DNA of 64,000 nucleotides, from assembly GCA_003956705.1 (NCBI GenBank), contig QZCP01000257.1, forward strand, positions 186,001 through 250,000, given 5' to 3'. The notes below the pieces were generated by a model, which was not told the DNA's origin, did not search any database, and saw nothing but the letters and a program-made list of their open reading frames with translations. Shown in pieces: positions 34,478 through 45,385 of this stretch. Both the position numbers and the translations under genes were made by a program. Each line of letters starts with the position of its first letter. Position 1 is the first letter of the stretch. This stretch comes from Brevipalpus yothersi (Eukaryota; Arthropoda; Arachnida; Trombidiformes; Tenuipalpidae).

Positions 34478-36989
34478 CTTGTACCTTCAAGATCAATGTG
34501 AAAGAGAGTGAGAGAGCTTGGAACGAAAAAGAAAGAGCGTAGAGAAGAGTTTATTAACCTTTAACTCTTTCCTCCCCTTCTTCTTCCTCCTTTTTCCTTT
34601 ACCCTCTCTCTCTCTTTCTCTCCCATCTATTTCTTCACCATTCTCGAATAGAGATCAAAGTTGCACTTTCTCCGTACACTCTGTTCATTTTCTGTCTCTC
34701 TCTCCCTTTCTTCACTCTTTCTATCCTTCCTCCACTATTCTCTCTCTCTCTGCCCTCGCCTTCAAATCTTTCTCTTGTTCTTCATCCAATCATACTAGGC
34801 ATCCATCCCCATCCAACTGCATGGTGGTCTCTGGGAATTTGTCTGACTCCTTCTCTCTTATTCTTCCTTCCTCATCTCTCTTTCCCACAGGCCGAGGCGT
34901 GAGGTTTTACTACATTGGAGGCGACGTATACGCGGAGTGTCTGAGCGATAGCGCAATCTTTGTGCAAAGTCCTAACTGTAACCGGATGTACGGATGGCAT
35001 CCTGCTACTGTCTGCAAGATTCCTCCTCGTAAGATCAAAATTATTTATATGATATTCATACTCTTTCAATCTATTCTGTTTTATTCCTCATTCCATCATC
35101 ATCTTCCTATGAAACTGTTTCAGCAAAATATCTGTTTGATTCCAATCTTGTCTGGAGCAATCGGCAAAATTTTTCTTATGTATCAAGGCACCATGAGGTC
35201 TCCCAAATTTTTTCTTTCGATACTCTCAAGTGATGAGAGAGGCAAGAATGGATTTCTACTGTCCTTCATATTCGAAAGGAATCTTTTTCATCGTCCTAAT
35301 CTGATTAGAATAGCATTCTATCTAATATGGCTGATGAGCTTGCCCTAGCATCAATTAGATCTCTAGAACAAAGTTGAAATATGTTTATGCATGTTATACC
35401 CTTGAATTCCAGCTCTGTTTTCAAACTTTTATTCATCTTCTCAGTTATCTGTTGTTAGTGTCAAGTTTTTTTTTGTTGTTACGCTTCCCAAGTGTTTCTA
35501 GAATTATCTTGATCTATCTGAGTAGCTGGTATCATGAGTTGAACCTTGATTTGCTTTTTTGAAACATTTGACATCACTCATTTCTCAAGTAATTGAATCT
35601 TCAACTGCTCGTTAAATTCAATTCGTATTCAAGGAATATTGAGCATCTGATCAGTTCTATGCACATGAAACCTGTGTTGTACTGATGAAGTTATGATAGG
35701 TGAAGAAATCTGGCGCTCGAGTTGATCAACTTTGTTTTCCTGTTCTCAACCGGAACATGTTTTCATGAAACACATATCGTTCAATTAAAGTGGAGCCAAA
35801 TTAATCTAAAAATCTAAAGCTGAAATTCAGGAATCACTAGGTGTTTGAATCTGTTATTGTTCCAGAATTTTTCCTGTTTTTCAGATGTTCCGTCGATTTT
35901 CTTGACAACTATCGTATTTGATCAAAGTTTCCTCTCATCATCGATGAAATTTTTTGCTAGTTGATCAATTGATCATAATTTTCTCATTGAGACTGAATTG
36001 GCTCCATTTGTCGATTTGAATGTCAAAGTGGAAGGACAATAATAGATTGCATTATGATACACAGAAAGTACGAGAAAGCACGTAAAAGTATTCATTTTTC
36101 TCAAGAAACTCATTACAAATTCATTTTCATGACCAAGTTTCTCTTCGTATGCTCACATTAATTCGTAATGCAGTGCACCACGCTTAAATGAATCTAAGGT
36201 TTCCATTGATATTGATCATGATTATTTTTTTGTTACATTTTATCAATCTCCCAGTGAACTAGGAATCATCCTCCTCCTCACATTTCTCAGAGGCCTTTGT
36301 GAACTACTTCTGATTCATAGACTTAAAATAGTCCTCTACCCGATCGTTTGGCATATGTTAATCATTGGCTCATATCACCGGTCAAAAGCAACAAACAAAC
36401 TTCATCCACGGAATCGTTCGTTGAGTGATTGAGTGGATTGATGATAGCTCTCACTGTCGACTCATTTTGCCTTTTCTCTCTCTCTCTTCCTTTCTTTCTC
36501 TCTCTCTCTCTCTCTCTCCCTCTTATTGAAACTCAGTTTTTTCTAATTCTCGCTCTACCTACAAACCGCTTGCAAACATGTCAGCCGCCAATTTGAAACT
36601 TTCGCCTCTTATCTAATCCACAAGTCATCGACTTCGTTCTTGTTATTTGTTTCTGCTCATACTAACATCATCTTCTTTTCTTTTTCTCTCTCCCCTTCTC
36701 TCACCCACCTCATATTTTAGGCTGCAATTTGAAGATTTTCAAAAATGCTGATTTCGCTGCTGTTTTGTCTCAATCCGTGAGTCAAGGATTTGAAGCTGTT
36801 TTTCAATTGACTCGAATGTGTACTGTTCGGATAAGTTTTGTTAAAGGTTGGGGTGCTGAATATCGCCGTCAAACGGTCACCTCTACCCCTTGTTGGATTG
36901 AGCTACATTTGAATGGTCCTCTTCAATGGTTGGACAGAGTTCTAATGCAAATGGGCTCACCTCGTGCTCCGTGCAGCTCCATGTCTTGA
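32262..36989 (+). CDS. Smox: Smad2/3 receptor-regulated Smad
   Basis: Six exons (32262-32461, 32618-32943, 33602-33670, 33910-34158, 34891-35028, 36721-36989) give 416 residues with consistent phases. It transduces activin/TGF-beta receptor signals to the nucleus. The MH1 domain matches Smad3 closely (SILPSTSPVVKRLL, SLDGRLQVSHKKGLPHV, KKDEVCINPYHY). The linker contains the PPGY motif (ETPPPGYMSEDG). The MH2 domain is near-identical to Smad2/3 (EPAFWCS, RVGETFHASQPS, FVKGWGAEYRRQTVTSTPCW). The protein ends CSSMS, the SxS site phosphorylated by type I receptors. The split codon at the last junction yields Arg where Smad2/3 has Gly (PPRCNLKIF). Introns are filled with CT-rich sequence, including two of the longest (CT)n runs in the window. 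Confidence 0.96.
33046..33112. repeat. (CT)n microsatellite, about 33 copies
   Basis: A nearly pure CT run in the second coding intron of the Smad gene. ORFs reading it as Ser/Leu or Arg/Glu repeats are artefacts. Confidence 0.95.
34396..34474. repeat. (CT)n microsatellite, about 39 copies
   Basis: The longest CT run in the window, in the intron before the 34891 exon of the Smad gene and surrounded by further CT-rich sequence (34200-34780). Confidence 0.95.
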
Positions 36990-38669
36990 GCGTTAAAAAA
37001 AGAATAATAACAACACTTACAAGCGTTTTTCACAGAATTTTCTCTTTAAAAGCTTTTCTGGTCTCTCTATTTTGCTCTCTTTCTGCCTCCTTCTTTCTCT
37101 TTCACTCTATCTTACCCACATCTTACTTTCTCTTCCAATCTTTTTTGTCCTTTATTTCTATTCTTCCTTCCTATTGTGAAATTACTGTTACCCATGGCCA
37201 TTATGTGATCCTATTCCATTTCAAACCTAAGCGATAAACATTCAAGGTGGCTCACACTTTTTCTTCTACCTTTCTATTCTATCTTTCTATTTCTTTCTTT
37301 CTTTCTTTCTTTCTTTCTATCCATCCATCTCTCTATCTCTTCTTCTCTAATCTGATCACAAAACAAACACAAACACACACACATACATACATACGTACAT
37401 ACACATTTAAAAAAAGTGTTGATAAACAACCTTTAACCCGATTCAATCGTGCTGCTATTTTGCTTGGATCATATGATCAAAGATCAGATCCAGTTTTCAA
37501 GTTTTAAACTATTCGTAGGCGATGGAATCCATCGTACCTCTCTAAATTAATGTGAAACTTTTCGATTGCATGATCCTTTCAGAGCTTCTTACTTCACTCA
37601 GTGACTTGTTCCGATCGTTTTGTCCCATCCTGTATTCTCCCTTTCCATCTATTGTCCACCAAAACAAAAATATTGCAAAAATTTTGGTGGTTAATAAAAT
37701 ATAATCATTTTCATTTGGGCATACGATATATATGTATCCAGATTCATTTATTATCAGTTCATCTCTCAACACACCAAGGTCACAAAATTGAAGCTCAAGC
37801 TATGGTGTGTGAGTGCATAGTGTAATATGAGCGAATCAGCGAGATTATCTTTCCAAAATTTGAATCGGTCCTTTATCACGATGAATATTTAATGATCACA
37901 CTCACAGTCAAGCTCAAGGTTAAAGTCAAAAAATTCATATGCAATGCATATGTATGCACCTTGTACATTGGGCATGATGAAAGCGATTGAACTTTCTGGT
38001 ACTATTTGTTCAATGAAAGCATCCAAATCAAATCTTGGCTTTTTTAAGCCTCTTTCCGTTCGCGTATTAATTGCCGATTAAATCGCTTCCCATTCATCAG
38101 CGAGATCTTGTCATTTACATGTTATTTTTTTCGCATCCATCATCCACTGTGTGTGCGTGTGTCTATGTAAATTATTATATGTATTAATTTAAGATCAAAC
38201 TTTTCGAACATTAATTTAATCGTCTAACATGTATATCTACTCCGAATAATTCGAATCGCTCACCGCAAGTACAGCAACTTCACACAATTTCCGGTGAACA
38301 TATCCATCTCAACTCAATTCGTGGCAATTATTGACAAAATCGTATTTGATCACCACAATCGGAAGAAACACTTCGGTGAAGGTGAATTTTTTTCCTCTCC
38401 CAACTTGAAAATCCTCAATCAATCAACCCAGGCAACCCAAATTAACCAGAACCCAAAACCAAGAACCTAACCTAAAGTGAAACCCAGCATTTATACCAAG
38501 CAAGGAGCAGCAAAAGTGTTTACACATAGTAATTCGGGTTTTGAACTTGCGCTGTTCATCAAGTATCAAGTCTTGTTCACCATTTTCATTTTGGGTGCTC
38601 TATCTTGTGGCCATACTCTCTAATTTAATTGACAATAAATTTAATTTTATCGTCCCACAATCGACCAGT
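36990..38669. other. Intergenic region, Smad 3' flank and NF-YA 5' flank
   Basis: Contains a CTTT tetranucleotide run at 37287-37320, an ACAC/ACAT stretch at 37369-37402, and an AATAAA at 37693-37698 that could end the Smad transcript. A C/A-rich stretch at 38428-38500 precedes the NF-YA start and may be its 5' UTR. No ORF is convincing. Confidence 0.45.
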
Positions 38670-39124
38670 ATGGATGGTACACCAGTGATCAGTATTCCCC
38701 AGGTAAGTGGAGTTGATAATTGATTTGTGTGGCCAAATGATCATCTTAAGCGGCCAGTCAAAAGGCAAGTGAGAAAGAGAGAGAGAGAGAGAGAGAGTTG
38801 CCTTGGTGAATGTGTGTTGTTTGAATGGAAGACGCTTGATGGTTGGATGGATGTTTCATTTGTTCATTTCTAATTGGTCCTTACTTCTCGCCAATCCTCA
38901 TTGGATCCAATAAATTTAAATCCACCATACAACATGTCTTTTTGCACTCCGGCTGGCTTGTGTTTGTGTATGTGTGTGTGTGGCTTGATTCGCTGATTCA
39001 CTCATCTTAGGTTTGTTCTTACATTGATAGGCGCGGTATATGCTTGATCGTAAATATTGATGATTTTGTTTTTGGCGTAAATCCATTATCTCTGGCTTTC
39101 TGCTTTCATTGATCATTAAATTTT

Positions 39125-39172
<48 letters not shown>

Positions 39173-39810
39173 TTTCCCTTTCCTTTATGGCCTACTAGGA
39201 AAATGGTCTACTGACTGGCCAACAAGTGTTACTACAAGGATCTAATTTATCAAATAATCAACACATTCAAATCATACAAGCAACTGGTACACCTATCATA
39301 TTATCACCCCAAACTAATGGACACTTTGAAGCTCAACCCAATCTAGTCTGCCAGCCGATCACTTTGGATGGCCAAAATTTCATCACTGCCGCCAATGGCA
39401 ATCCTTCGGGTATCATTATGGTCATGCCGAATGGTGGTACAGCCGCAGCAACGGCGGCAGCCACCACTGCCGGATTAAATTTGCAAAATATCCAGCGGAT
39501 TCCTTTGCCTGGTGCAGCAGAATTGATGGAAGAAGAGCCCTTGTATGTGAATGCCAAACAATATCATCGTATTTTGAAGCGTAGACAGGCGAGAGCTAAG
39601 CTAGAATCTGAAGGTAAAATACCAAAGGAAAGGCGAAAGTATTTGCATGAGTCTCGTCATAAGCATGCTATGAATCGTGTAAGAGGTGAAGGTGGACGAT
39701 TTCACTCTGGTTCCATGATGAAAAAAGATCATCTCGCTGGCTTGGATAATGATAATTCAAGTAAATCAATGACAGAATGTTCGTCAAGCTCACCCAAATA
39801 TGGTTATTGA
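38670..39810 (+). CDS. NFYA: Nuclear transcription factor Y subunit alpha
   Basis: Exon 1, 38670-38702, encodes MDGTPVISIPQ. It is joined in phase 0 to exon 2, 39199-39810, giving 214 residues. NF-YA gives CCAAT specificity to the NF-Y trimer. The N-terminal half is Gln/Thr/Gly-rich as expected for the activation region. The conserved core, about residues 122-179, contains the NF-YB/C-binding helix (EEEPLYVNAKQYHRILKRRQ) and the DNA-binding part (KERRKYLHESRHKHAMNRVR and GEGGRF). Where vertebrates have HAMARKR, this reads HAMNRVR. The protein is short compared with human NFYA, mainly in the N-terminal region. A (CT)n microsatellite fills the end of the intron. Confidence 0.95.
39129..39169. 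repeat. (CT)20 microsatellite
   Basis: A TC run in the NF-YA intron, ending about 30 nt before the acceptor; it is part of an extended polypyrimidine tract. Confidence 0.95.
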
Positions 39811-40798
39811 AAGTCGCCTGTGCGCTCTTTCAATTGCATGATGATTATAAATCGAAGATGCTAGAGGATCAGGCGTGTGTTCCAATGTCAAACAATATCC
39901 TGTTGTCCTACTTATGTATTTATGGATTTACTCATAGGATGATTACACAGGATGATCTTCTATTTACTGCATCATACCGTGTCACTCAGATAATCAGTTT
40001 CCATGAAGGTGTTGCATGGAATGTGGATGCTCCTCGAAAGATGAAACCATTGTTGTTGAATATAAAATAATACTTAATGGATTTCTAAACATAAATATAT
40101 TCTGACAAATTTTGGAAAGCGATAGGATCTAATCCTCCTAAATATGTGATAAGAACATGTTAATAACTCAAAGAAAGGGACAATTTTCATGATAAGATGA
40201 AAATTTTGATCAACAAAAAAGTTTCATATCTGAAGCTCCATTAATCATAATAATCTAACAATTATCGACCAAATTCATTATAATTTTCCATTGCCACTGT
40301 GAGAGGATGAAAAATGAATGAACGAAAAACTATTCCATACTTTATGTCGATTCATCAGTTGTTACCGCCAAAAGTTTTCGCATTAAAAGGAACCATAATT
40401 TCTTCATTGCAATTTCTTATTTCTACATTTTCTTCAACAAAAGTCCAATCGAAAGAATCAATTTTTGTTCAAAAAATCTGTTTCAGAATCTTAGATTATT
40501 TCAAAGAAATGTCGTTTCAACTCTTCTGGAAAAAATCCTAATCCATAATATTTTCATGCTTTCTCGCAAGGATCTGTATATTAGTCTTGTGTTTTGTGAA
40601 GTCTCCACATGTCAACATCTGTTTTTTTCGGTGATGCAAGCTTTGACCAATTGTTCAATGATCATCTAAATTGAAACGGCAACTTGTGTATCTGTGTGTA
40701 TCATTCATTATGATACGAACTGTTTTCATAACCGGTGAATTCACCATTATTAATTCCATTTAATCGATGGTTGAAAAGTAATCCTCATAAGTTCCAAC
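39811..40798. other. Intergenic region between NF-YA and Inturned
   Basis: NF-YA 3' UTR and Inturned promoter, AT-rich. Short ORFs at 39777-40070 and 40314-40541 show no recognisable feature. Confidence 0.4.
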
Positions 40799-43393
40799 AT
40801 GGGTGAGTTTGATTAACTTTTTGATTGGATGCTACCGTTTGTAGATTGTTTGCAATGCAATTTTCAATCTTAATTGTAGAAGGTTTACCAATTACTCAGA
40901 TATTTGTGTTAATTTGCCAACTTAATCACTCTTTACTTCGTTTCTTACTCAATATAACCTAACTCAATTGATTTGTTTACACCAATTTTGTCCTCCCTTA
41001 CAAATTTAGATACCAAAATTGATTGCTCATCTTGTGAGACATCGAATCAGGATTCTTCATCATCTGAATTCAATGAAAATGATAGCCTTCTTGATAACGA
41101 ATGCACCGAATGGATTCAAGATTCTTGTGATTCCAATGGTAATCTTATGTACTTGAAAGCGCTGAAGAGTGACACAATCAGTCGATCAACAGCTCAGCGA
41201 AATGAGAATCGTCATGATCATCATCATGGAGAAAAAAATAACATGATGTTTGGTAAATCATCAAAACGATCAAATTATTCCAAATTGAGTCAATGGGTAT
41301 TGGAAGAGCGTAAATCAAAAACTATCGCTCTGAAGCAATCATTAAAGCGTAATTGGAAACAATTAAAAGGTTCAACTATCGATAAGAACGGAGTGAAAAG
41401 TTTGGATGACAAAAATATTGAAGATTCAGGCGTTTTGAAGAACGAAAATGGAGAAGACCAATTAAAGGACAGTTTTCTCGAATTAGTCAAAAAAGGTTGC
41501 CTAGAAAAGCCAATCAAAGGCTACAAGCCTTTCATTTTTCTCTATCTTGCTTCACCTAATGATAATTCATCTCATGCAAAAGATTACGCAGTTTTTGTGT
41601 ACCCAAAACCTGCATCAGAAGATGCTGCCGAAAAATTGGATGATTCTGAGGCTTCAAATGAATCGGCATTCAATCGACTGTTGAAATTGAAAGGAATGTT
41701 TGTATCATTGTCCCAAGTGGTAAATGAAATCACTGGACAGCTACCAATTCTTTCTAAAGTTGACGTTTATGCAAAAGAGTCTAGCCAGGCTGTTGAACAT
41801 CACCAATTAGATGTTGAAGATCGAACGTTTAATGTGGGATTCGTTCAAGAGTTCAATAGTAATCTGGTGATTGCCTTGCCTGAAGATGAATATTCTGAAA
41901 CCGAGACTATGGCTTTAACTGCAACTCTTGGGCGAACATTTCGTTTCTTGTACAATTCTTTGGATTCAGCCTTCAAAAATACTGATAATCATGGCAAAAT
42001 CGAGTTTATGTTGGAAATACTTTGCCATCTTCTTCTTGAGGCCCAAGAAGATTGTAGTTTGAGTTGCTGTGTTGATATGGCACAAAAATTAATCCTAGAA
42101 GATGACTTACTGCTCGCTGTTGATGAAGTGCTCAATGAATACGAATCCATGGATTGGTTGAGTGATCAGTGCATGGAAGAAAATGGCACCATATCGTCTA
42201 GTTGTGACTTTTTAATCTTGGGATCTGCTCTATTCTACCGAAAATATTTAATTTCTTCACATTTATCATCCCGATACTTATCCGATGTGATATCTTTCAT
42301 CAAACTGAGAGGTATACTTCCGCTCATCGAGCATCAATCGGTGAAATTGGTCCTATGGCAAGAAGTTTATCCCTCATATCAATCGAATGATCCTCTGGCT
42401 GCCGATTTTAAAGAAAATGAAGGCTCAAGATTTTTTCTCATGTGCATTGCTGTTGAATTTACTCTTCTTTGTACCCTAATTGAAATGCCATTCATATCAA
42501 TTGATCCGAATGTGAAACCTAACGAAATGATCATCACTCAAACTCTCCGTTTTGTGGTATCATCACTGAATAGATCTGGTCTCATTCAGGAGATTGCACG
42601 GCATTTAATTTTCCAAAACCATTTGATCAACAAAAATTTCTCCCAATCTTCATGGAAAGATTCGAAACTAAAAGACTCCACTATTGCTGAGGAGTTGAAT
42701 ATGCTATCACTCAACTCTTGTGATTCAGATGATTCTGATGACCTGTCCTCAGAGCCTGGCTCTGTACCATCAAGTCTTAGTAAACCATCATCTTCCGTCC
42801 CTTCTCTATCAATTGGATCCAAACATCCTTTCGCTTCAACAATCACTCATCAAAATCAAAAATCATCACACTTTAGTTCATCAGCCAGTGCTAGTAGTTT
42901 GGATCGAACTTTAACTTCTTCCCGCCGCTCAGATCTCGATAGTGAAGAGAGTAAATCTTCCACTAGTTTTCCTCCTGAATTGAACTTTTATTCGAAAGAT
43001 TTCCGATTTCGACTCTCAGAATATCTTATATTCTATCTTGACATTGATCTCAAGTCTCGATTCTATTTTGCTCCTATCCAACCCAACGAACGATATTTGC
43101 CCAAAATTCCTTCTCTCTGTTGGCAGCTCAAAAATTGTTGCATCTATGTGAGCGACCAATTGAACCTCTATGGATCAGATGTTCACGAATTTGGAACTCA
43201 TCTCATTTTTGACGACGATTCGATACCAATCAAAGAAAGGTCCAAGATTGCTGCCAAATATTGGATTGTCGGTCGTAAATATTCACCAGATCGTGAAATA
43301 TTTCTCTTTTTTCGTTTCTCTTTAAAAGACAAAAGTGATGTGAACCTCAACATGGATTCAATCTTTCAACGTCTAGCTCTCGGGAACAGATAA
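40799..43393 (+). CDS. intu: Inturned homolog lacking the PDZ domain
   Basis: A tiny coding exon 1 (40799-40802, ATGG before GTGAGT) joins exon 2 (41010-43393) in phase 1, giving 795 residues. Inturned works with Fuzzy and Wdpcp (CPLANE) in planar cell polarity and ciliogenesis. Its longin domains form a Rab exchange module with Fuzzy. Matches to human INTU: the N-terminal acidic WIQDSCDSNGNLMYLKAL block; NESAFNRLLKLKGMFVSLSQ; RFLYNSLDSAF; a strong block SALFYRKYLISSHL with VLWQEVYP; and the C-terminal YWIVGRKYSPDREIFLFF. Between the acidic block and the first longin block lie only about 120 mostly polar residues, where INTU carries its PDZ domain. A Ser-rich disordered linker (about 610-670) follows the second block. 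The ORF is unbroken, so no intron hides a PDZ. Confidence 0.85.
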
Positions 43394-43908
43394 TTAATCC
43401 ACCATAGCATTTGACAGTGGTTCATTTAGACAACTGAAAATCCAAAATTTTCTCTGGTTTTGCAGTTTCCTCAGACAAATTCAATTTTGACCATCAACTT
43501 AATTGAAAGAAAGTTCATTCGATGCGACGTCTATTGGTAGCCGGTAAAAAAGATATCAAAAACATGCCAAACCAAACATCGACATGCTTTTTTTAGTGTT
43601 TCCTTAATCCAGTGCTTATCCTTATCTACCATCATCGGGATCATAATCGAATGTGAATGTTTCGATTTATCCAGCTTTTTACAGTTGAAATCTTCTCCTA
43701 TGTTGAAGATTGATCTCAAAAAAACATTCTCAAGAGCGTCTTGACCCATTTGATCTTCGTCTTCTTTTGATGAATTATCAACTCAAATTTCGAGCTATAA
43801 TATCGCTGGATAATCTTGAAATTAGAGTCCTACCATATTTACAACTCATCGACTCATTTTTTCTTAGATTGAATCGAGGACAAGCGTCCACTGTGAAAAT
43901 ATTCATTT
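43394..43908. other. Short spacer between Inturned and QTRT1
   Basis: 515 bp between two same-strand genes; AT-rich, with no further coding sequence recognised. It must contain the Inturned 3' end and the QTRT1 promoter. Confidence 0.5.
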
Positions 43909-45117
43909 ATGACTGGCAAATTAGCTTTTCAAGTTGAAACTACCTGCAAAATCACAAGAGCCCGATGTGGTCTTCTCACACTCAATCCAACATCGAATGC
44001 TGGACGGAGAACTGTTGTTAGGACACCAGTTTTCATGCCTGTTGGAACCAATGGCACACTGAAAGGTCTTCTTCCAGAACAAATTGAAGGTTCTGGCTGC
44101 AATATGATGCTATCCAACACTTATCATTTGGCTTCTCGTCCAGGATCAGATATTGTCCAACAAGCTGGAGGTCTACATAACTTCATGAGATGGCGAAATG
44201 GACTTTTGACCGATTCAGGAGGCTTCCAAATGGTTTCTCTATCCAAATTAATGGAATTGGATGAGGAAAAAGTGGCCTTCAAATCTCCATACAATCCAGA
44301 TGAGTTGACAACTTTAACGCCGGAAGATGCTACACGAGTTCAACATCAAATCGGAGCCAATATCATTATGCAACTGGATGATGTAATATCTAGCACTCAT
44401 CAAGATGAAGCCCGATTTGAGGAGGCTACTCATCGAACTATTCGTTGGTATGACCGATGTCGTAATGCTCATGAGAGCAGTGAGGAACGACAAAATCTTT
44501 TTCCAATTGTACAAGGAGGATTGAATTCCGAATTGCGAACATATTGTGCCAAAGAACTAATTAAGCGAGATCCACCAGGAATAGCTATTGGCGGGTTGAG
44601 TGGTGGGGAATGTAAAAAACAATTTGTCGAAATGGTCAGCGTATCGACTCTTAATCTTCCTGATCACAAACCTCGTTATTTGATGGGTGTTGGTTATGCT
44701 GTTGATATGATTCTTTGTGTAGCTCTTGGGGTTGATATGTTCGACTGTGTCTATCCAACGCGAACTGCTCGTTTTGGCTATGCACTGGTTGGTCTTGGAA
44801 GTAAACTTCATCTCAGCGATTCAGAATTTAGTGAAGATTTTCAACTAATTGATGTTGAATGTGACTGTGAAACGTGTAAAGGAGGCTATAATCGAGCATT
44901 CATTCATCATCTGGTCAAGCGAAGGAATGCGGTTGCTTGTTCACTTGTCACCCAACATAATGTTCGATTTCAAATGCGTTTTATGCAAAAAATAAGAGAG
45001 TCCATAAAGTTGAACAAATTTCATCAGCTAATACTTGAGACATTAGATCATCACTATTCAAATCGTGACAGTTATCCGGATTGGGCTCTGAAAGCCTTGG
45101 AAATATTGAAAATTTGA
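43909..45117 (+). CDS. QTRT1: Queuine tRNA-ribosyltransferase catalytic subunit 1
   Basis: A single-exon ORF of 402 residues, the usual length for animal QTRT1. The enzyme exchanges guanine-34 for queuine in Asn, Asp, His and Tyr tRNAs, acting with QTRT2. Visible features: TPVFMPVGTNGTLKGL near the start; the base-recognition and general-base segment LLTDSGGFQMVSL (Asp102); FPIVQGGL; GIAIGGLSGGE; nucleophile Asp279 in the GVDMFDCVYPTRTARFG block; and a zinc site of Cys318, Cys320, Cys323 and His350. All catalytic and metal residues are present. The absence of introns contrasts with most neighbours and may reflect retroposition or intron loss. It is convergent with the proline-rich gene, with only 268 bp between them. 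Confidence 0.96.
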   Translation: MTGKLAFQVETTCKITRARCGLLTLNPTSNAGRRTVVRTPVFMPVGTNGTLKGLLPEQIEGSGCNMMLSNTYHLASRPGSDIVQQAGGLHNFMRWRNGLLTDSGGFQMVSLSKLMELDEEKVAFKSPYNPDELTTLTPEDATRVQHQIGANIIMQLDDVISSTHQDEARFEEATHRTIRWYDRCRNAHESSEERQNLFPIVQGGLNSELRTYCAKELIKRDPPGIAIGGLSGGECKKQFVEMVSVSTLNLPDHKPRYLMGVGYAVDMILCVALGVDMFDCVYPTRTARFGYALVGLGSKLHLSDSEFSEDFQLIDVECDCETCKGGYNRAFIHHLVKRRNAVACSLVTQHNVRFQMRFMQKIRESIKLNKFHQLILETLDHHYSNRDSYPDWALKALEILKI

Positions 45118-45385
45118 CTAGTTTTCCAATTCTAGAATCTCATCTGAATTTTCGAATCGAGAGAAACGAATTGGTATCTCCCTTATTGAGGGCATTCATT
45201 GTGATATATCTCATGACTTTTCTATTCTTACAAGATACCTCAACTACAAATCATATTTTCGTACATATCCTTTAATTATGAAAAAAAATTTGGCGTCACT
45301 ATTTCTTAAAGTAACACAAAGTTTCAATACTTCTGGTACTTGAAAATCAATACAATTTGGATAAATTAAAATTTTTCTTAACAAG

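Noticed and set aside
34518..35348. 276-codon plus-strand ORF across a Smad exon
   Set aside because: Joins CT-rich intron sequence to the exon 34891-35028 and runs into the next intron; the Smad splice model explains it.
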